From Trachelipus rathkii (lineage: Eukaryota; Arthropoda; Malacostraca; Isopoda; Trachelipodidae): DNA of 12,071 nucleotides. The first letter of the stretch is position 1; each line of letters begins with the position of its first letter. The position numbers and the translations under genes were made by a program. Under the pieces are notes generated by a model that ran no database searches, was not told the DNA's origin, and worked only from the letters and a program-made list of their open reading frames with translations. The stretch spans positions 1 through 12,071 of the forward strand of contig JABUQX010100298.1 of the NCBI GenBank assembly GCA_015478945.1, given 5' to 3'. Below are positions 7,960 to 12,071 of the stretch, one piece after another.

Positions 7960-8345
7960 TATTTAGCTATAGTGTTCCTAACTAAAAAAGTATAATTATG
8001 TAGTATATTATATACGTTATAATTATATATTATATATATATAGTAGTAGGTTATAAAACAGACAATGAAGAGATGATATTATATTAGTTACTTATTTTAT
8101 ATGTATAGAGTAGTTATATCTGAGTTATATATATGCTAGTATTTAGTCGTACTATATATATATATATTTATACCCACATCGAAACTTCTACTACAAGTAA
8201 GATATAGTAAATGATATGGGTTATATATATTTAGTATATATGATAGTATATATATATATATTATATGGTGTATGTACCTTATATAATAGGTATATTGATA
8301 GTTGATATTATAGTATATATTATATTATTATAAATATACTTATAG
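7960..8345. repeat. TA-rich low-complexity tract
   Basis: Irregular (TA)n-rich sequence with interruptions, for example near 8176-8210. It is the first of three such tracts dividing insert 2 into segments. Confidence 0.85.
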
Positions 8346-9430
8346 TATAAGATAATATTTTAGTGAAATATAGAAATATCGTTAAAAGAGAGTTTAGAGT
8401 TTAGGGATAGATGTTGGGTAAACCAATAGTTAGCGTGGATTAGTTTATTCACTAGTTTATGTTGAACTGTAGCACTAGCATTTATCTGAAAGGTTGGGTG
8501 GTGACACGTTTCATGAATTATGGTCAAATATTTTGTAATTATTAAAATTATTCATACCATATGAATTACATAAAAGTATTTATAAATGATAATTAAAAAA
8601 TATGGTATTCCTAAAGGAAATGAGCCTGACCAAAGCACACATTTAATGATTTTACCCACGAACAATTATTATTCTCACGGTTTAAGTATTGGTTTGGCAT
8701 TTACTAAATATAATAAACAGGTTTGAAAGCCTTTTTACCATTGTTATTATTGACCATATAATCAAATCTGTCTTGCAAATTAACTTCAAGCATAAACACG
8801 ATTTATTCTCAATGTTACCCCCGCCTTCAGTGATAGATAAAAAATTCTGAGTAAATTCAGGTCTCTAACTTCATAAAATTTCCAAATTGGAATTAAATAT
8901 AAGTACGTCTGTTATTAAGAAAAAAGTAGTGCTACAATTAAATGGTCAATTGTAAGATAAAACTTTATAGGACAATCGAGAACTAAATATTATTGATATT
9001 GAGAATCGTTCGCATTAATCGTAAACACTCAATAAAGCTTTATTAATATTGATTAAACTTGTGTTACATCAGAATAAAGAAACCTGTTTTAAAACATGAT
9101 CCTTTGACAGAAAAAAAAAAAAAAAAAAAGAAAAAAAACTGATTTTTTCGGTGTTCCTCATCAAACTGTACACAAGATGGCCAACGTGTAAAAATTTGTG
9201 GACTATAAATTTTTGCATTCTACTGAAACTCACAATTTTTTTTGGTTGTCCCTCTAACTGCGGAATGATAGTAGGAGCATTCCGCTAAGCTGCACTTACC
9301 ACAAAGTCTCAGGTTTTTCAAATTATCGGAAGGCAATTTCCTCAAATTTTATTTTAGGTTTTAAGTAATGTGGCGATCTTAATTGCATCGCACCCTGCCA
9401 GAGACTTTCATCTTGTCTTCTAATGTAATA
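8346..9430. other. Ordinary AT-rich non-coding segment
   Basis: About 1.1 kb of balanced-strand, non-repetitive sequence has no open frame of note and no counterpart in the left arm. It includes an A tract interrupted once (9111-9138) and a short perfect hairpin at 9260-9285. It reads as normal intergenic or intronic DNA, unlike the noisy matched blocks of the right arm. Confidence 0.6.
9111..9138. repeat. Poly-A tract
   Basis: Nineteen A, one G, then eight A. There is an AATAAA at 9073-9078 (in AGAATAAAGAAACC), about 30 bases upstream. That is compatible with the 3' end of a retroposed transcript on the plus strand, but the body is not recognised. Confidence 0.8.
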
Positions 9431-9434
9431 GGTG

Positions 9435-9570
9435 TAATATATATATATATATGAGTATGATCTATATATATGTATTATATATATATATATAAGTGTATAT
9501 AGTAGTTTCTAGTAATATATATTAATATTATATTATATATATATATAATATATGTATATATATATCTATA
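9435..9570. repeat. TA-rich low-complexity tract
   Basis: Short (TA)n runs are separated by words such as GAGTATGATC and AGTGTATATAG. This is the second of the TA tracts within insert 2. Confidence 0.9.
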
Positions 9571-10330
9571 GGTTAGCCTCCAGTTAAGTTGTCCATCCAG
9601 ATTAGCTGTCCCCTGATAGCTACGTAAAAACTGAATACATTTTTGAAATCAGGGTCACATTGAAATGGCAGGAATATTAACACAATTTAAATGAGTAACA
9701 TCAGCAGCACAGACTGAATAATAAATAAATTAGGTTTTAGTTTTACGATAATAGTCTCTCGTTTCCCCTACGCAAAGTTATTGTTCCTTTAGGAAAACTT
9801 AGTGCTGTCTCAATGGGTGTTGAGAGTGGGTTGGTTGCTGGTCGAACATTACGGCCGTCACGCGCGAGCACTACACACACACCTCTTATGATAGATAGAT
9901 GTGACAGAGTCTATAGAGGAAATTAATGTTATTTTTGTTGTGATGTACCTGACGCTTGACCTTACCCTAAAGTATATGCAATTTTTTAATATTTCAATTT
10001 TAATTTAACTTTTAATTTTTATTTTTTAATTTTTAATTTCTTGCCATTATAATTGTTTAGTCTTCGCTCTCGCTTGATAAGTATTGAAAGGAGATGATAA
10101 GGAAACGTTTTATTTTTTAGTGGTTATCATGTTTAATTAAGTTTGGAAACGTACGATTATAATATTGTTTGGAGTTATTTATTAAAATTAGTATTATTTA
10201 TTTTTATTTTTTTTTAGTTCTTGCAATAACAATGTACGCTGAATTCAAAAATATATAAGTTTTATGTAGAATATAGTGGTTTTTTTTTATAGATACGGTG
10301 TTAGGGGGCACCTAATCTTGGAGCACTGGC
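9571..10330. other. Ordinary AT-rich non-coding segment
   Basis: Non-repetitive sequence with a more GC-balanced part at about 9800-9900 (CATTACGGCCGTCACGCGCG) followed by a short AC run. Further on is a TTTTTAATTT-rich stretch (9980-10040). No open frame, RNA gene or known element is recognised. Confidence 0.6.
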
Positions 10331-10582
10331 CATATATATATAATATATATTTATCATATATATTATATATATATATAGTATATGCTATATATATATCATA
10401 TATATATATGTATATATGTATATATAGTATATAGTATACTATATTAATTTATATATATATATATATATATATTATGATATAGTATAATTATATATAATAT
10501 ATGATATATATATATATTAGTATATTAGTATGTATTATATATATATTATATATATAATATATATATTATATATATATATACT
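10331..10582. repeat. Long TA-rich tract
   Basis: About 250 bases are almost pure A and T in TA-alternating order, with rare G or C. It is largely self-complementary on each strand, hence prone to cruciform formation, replication slippage and assembly error. Confidence 0.95.
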
Positions 10583-11560
10583 ATCCCGGTGGTAGCGTCG
10601 GGCGGGAGTGACGTTGGCCACTTTCAGGTAGTAACTTTCGTCTTCCCACTTTTCCCCTAATACACTTTTGGATTTTTTTTTCCTGAAATTCAAGGCCATA
10701 TAGGCCTAGAAGCCACAAAAAAATATAATGTAATTTCTAATAATCATAGTTTTATTAAAGTTGTAAATAAAGCTCATTTAGACTCAGTTTTAAGGGGTGA
10801 ATCGGACCACCATTGTGGGGTGCATTGGGCCATCTTTTTAAATTCTTTATTATGTAATAAATTCAATTTTATAGGCTATTTTAATTTTTCTTGCTATATG
10901 AATTTACGATTAATTGTGTAAATTTGTAATGTTAACTGATTTTAATTTCAATAATGAAATAAATAAAATAGAATAAAAGAAAATGTGGTGCCCAATTCAC
11001 CCCATTCGTGGGACATAAATTTTGGCACTTTTTTGTAAGCAAATTTGCATATAAATTCATTTTTATTATTTTTAATTTTTAACCTAAATATAAGTAACTG
11101 TTTATTATATTTAAATTAGCTATACGTTATCAAAAATGTCATAAATAAGATAGGCCTACAACTAAAATAAGAAAGCAATGGTGGGGTCCCAGAATCGTGT
11201 CCCCCATCATCAATTTTTATGGGGGGATGAATCGTGGCCAAGTTAGGCCAGCGATTTAATCGCATATGGCACGTGGACTCTGCGCAGACAAATCTTAGTG
11301 TGCAGTTTAAGCTAACAGTACTCAACTGTATAACCTGAAAAAGATATAGTTCGATTAAGGGAAACTGTCCATATTTTCATTTAAACAAAGTTAAAAAAAA
11401 CTCGGGCATTCTGTTCAAGTGAAATTCTATTTAAGGACTTTTATACACTAATTTTTTATTTTTTAAAATAAAGAAACTCTCTAGAATTAAATATAATCTA
11501 AATAAAACTTGTAGTACTACACGAAGAGAAAAAAAAATTTATTTAGTCACCCCACCCGAC
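10583..11560. other. AT-rich non-coding segment with repeated motif
   Basis: Mostly ordinary AT-rich sequence. Between 10794 and 11239 it holds several copies, in both orientations, of a word close to GGGGTGAATTGGGCCACC (listed separately). AGGCCTA occurs near 10700 and 11150. The minus-strand frame at 11116-11325 crosses one motif copy and has no recognisable domain. Confidence 0.6.
10794..11239. repeat. Dispersed GGGGTGAAT motif family
   Basis: Plus-strand copies are GGGGTGAATCGGACCACC (10794-10811), GGGGTGCATTGGGCCATC (10817-10834) and GGGGGGATGAATCGTGGCC (11221-11239). A minus-strand copy lies at 10985-11003 (read on plus as GTGGTGCCCAATTCACCCC). The first and the minus copy would form an imperfect stem around about 170 bases. 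They may be terminal repeats of a small element or scattered units of a satellite. Confidence 0.6.
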
Positions 11561-11672
11561 CGCTATATAAGACAGACTGCCGGTATTCGGTATCCGGCTA
11601 ATTACTATCCGATATGCCGGCGGAATATCCGTTAACTTCCAGCCGATATCCGCGGGATCGGCGGCCATGTCC
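11561..11672. repeat. TATCCG minisatellite next to a TATA-like word
   Basis: TATCCG recurs at 11591, 11606, 11626 and 11647, spaced 15, 20 and 21 bases, amid CGG-rich sequence. Just upstream CACCCCACCCG is followed by CTATATAAGAC (TATATAA at 11564-11570), which looks like a CACCC box and a TATA box. No transcript downstream is recognised, so a promoter call would be weak. Confidence 0.55.
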
Positions 11673-11699
11673 TAATATAGTAAGTGGATTTAACAAGTA

Positions 11700-11815
11700 A
11701 TTATATTGTAAAATATAAATCTAGTAATCTAAATAATAATAATAATATATACATAAATAGATAATAATAATAATGAATAATATAAATAATAATAATCATA
11801 ATATATCTTTAAGAG
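11700..11815. repeat. Broken AAT microsatellite
   Basis: AAT units are interrupted every few copies. It sits directly inside the outer right-arm block, so it is the positional mirror of the long, clean TTA array at 1097-1327, but is shorter and degraded. Confidence 0.8.
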
Positions 11816-11823
11816 ATGAATCG

Positions 11824-11965
11824 GTTTTTAGATAAGTGTCGAAAGTTTCGAATGGATATGAAAACAGGATCTGTCTAAGATTACAAAATAAGCCACTATT
11901 GTAAGTGCTCTTGTTTGGAGTTACAGAATTTCAAAGCGTCCTACTGTCTTTACTAACTAAATATT
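11824..11965 (-). repeat. Outer fold-back block, right arm
   Basis: This is the reverse-complement partner of 959-1084. It includes TACTAACTAAATATT (11951-11965, 15 identical bases), TACAAAATAAG and TTTTTAGATAA. Most differences are small insertions in this copy. Its presence 9.4 kb from the centre, against 1.4 kb for its partner, shows how much extra sequence the right arm contains. Confidence 0.85.
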
Positions 11966-11974
11966 TTGTACTTA

Positions 11975-12071
11975 TTATTAATATATTTAATTGAAATTGA
12001 TTTATGTTATTATTTATGTTATTATTATTATATTATTATTATATTATTATTCCTTGTGTAGTGCTACTACT
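11975..12071. repeat. Broken TTA-rich end of window
   Basis: TTA/ATT units are interrupted by TATATTATT and GTTATT words. They face the clean AAT array at 884-961 in the fold-back. The final 20 bases are non-repetitive, and the arm probably continues beyond the window. Confidence 0.7.

Noticed and set aside
10331..10582. AT-rich replication origin or matrix attachment site
   Set aside because: Composition alone supports this. No conserved element can be pointed to, and other TA tracts nearby look the same.
11116..11325. 69-codon minus-strand frame
   Set aside because: Short, with no domain, and overlapping the GGGGTGAAT motif family.

Overview
This looks like an invertebrate nuclear genome fragment, most likely arthropod, though that is only an impression. 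The evidence is very high A+T, long AAT/TTA trinucleotide microsatellites, AC/GT and (TA)n tracts, GCACC minisatellites and no dense coding. I find no gene I can name with confidence, no complete transposon, no rRNA and no intact tRNA. The long poly-Asn/Tyr/Ile/Leu reading frames are read-through of AAT/TTA repeats.

The dominant structure is a large fold-back (inverted repeat). Reading outward from about 2434, the right side repeats the left side in reverse complement and in the same order: 2015-2030 pairs with 2863-2878, 1671-1763 with 3169-3261 (93 bases identical), 1504-1640 with about 3290-3593, 1388-1490 with 7173-7305, and 959-1084 with 11824-11965. There is essentially no spacer at the centre. 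The right arm is consistently longer in the matched blocks (about 11%, 29% and 13%), mostly through small insertions. It also carries two large extra stretches, about 3.6-7.17 kb and 7.3-11.8 kb, with no counterpart on the left.

Left side: 1-510 is AT-rich with one weak candidate coding fragment. 511-961 holds AAT microsatellites, 1097-1327 a TTA array, 1484-1621 a GCACC minisatellite, and 1622-2433 the rest of the left arm. Right side: 2434-3600 is the mirrored arm, with the minisatellite unit present twice. Insert 1 (about 3636-7146) has GC-rich edges, a perfect palindrome, a possible short intron and about 2 kb that is strongly G-rich and C-poor. The arm resumes at 7173. Insert 2 (about 7306-11800) holds ordinary-looking AT-rich sequence split by (TA)n tracts, plus a dispersed GGGGTGAAT motif and a TATCCG minisatellite. 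The arm resumes at 11824.

The simplest reading is a fold-back sequencing or assembly chimera whose second arm is poorly corrected, possibly with repeat-mediated collapse on the left. A real, diverged inverted duplication that later took insertions is the biological alternative. It would matter because its transcript could form long double-stranded RNA. The sequence alone cannot settle this.
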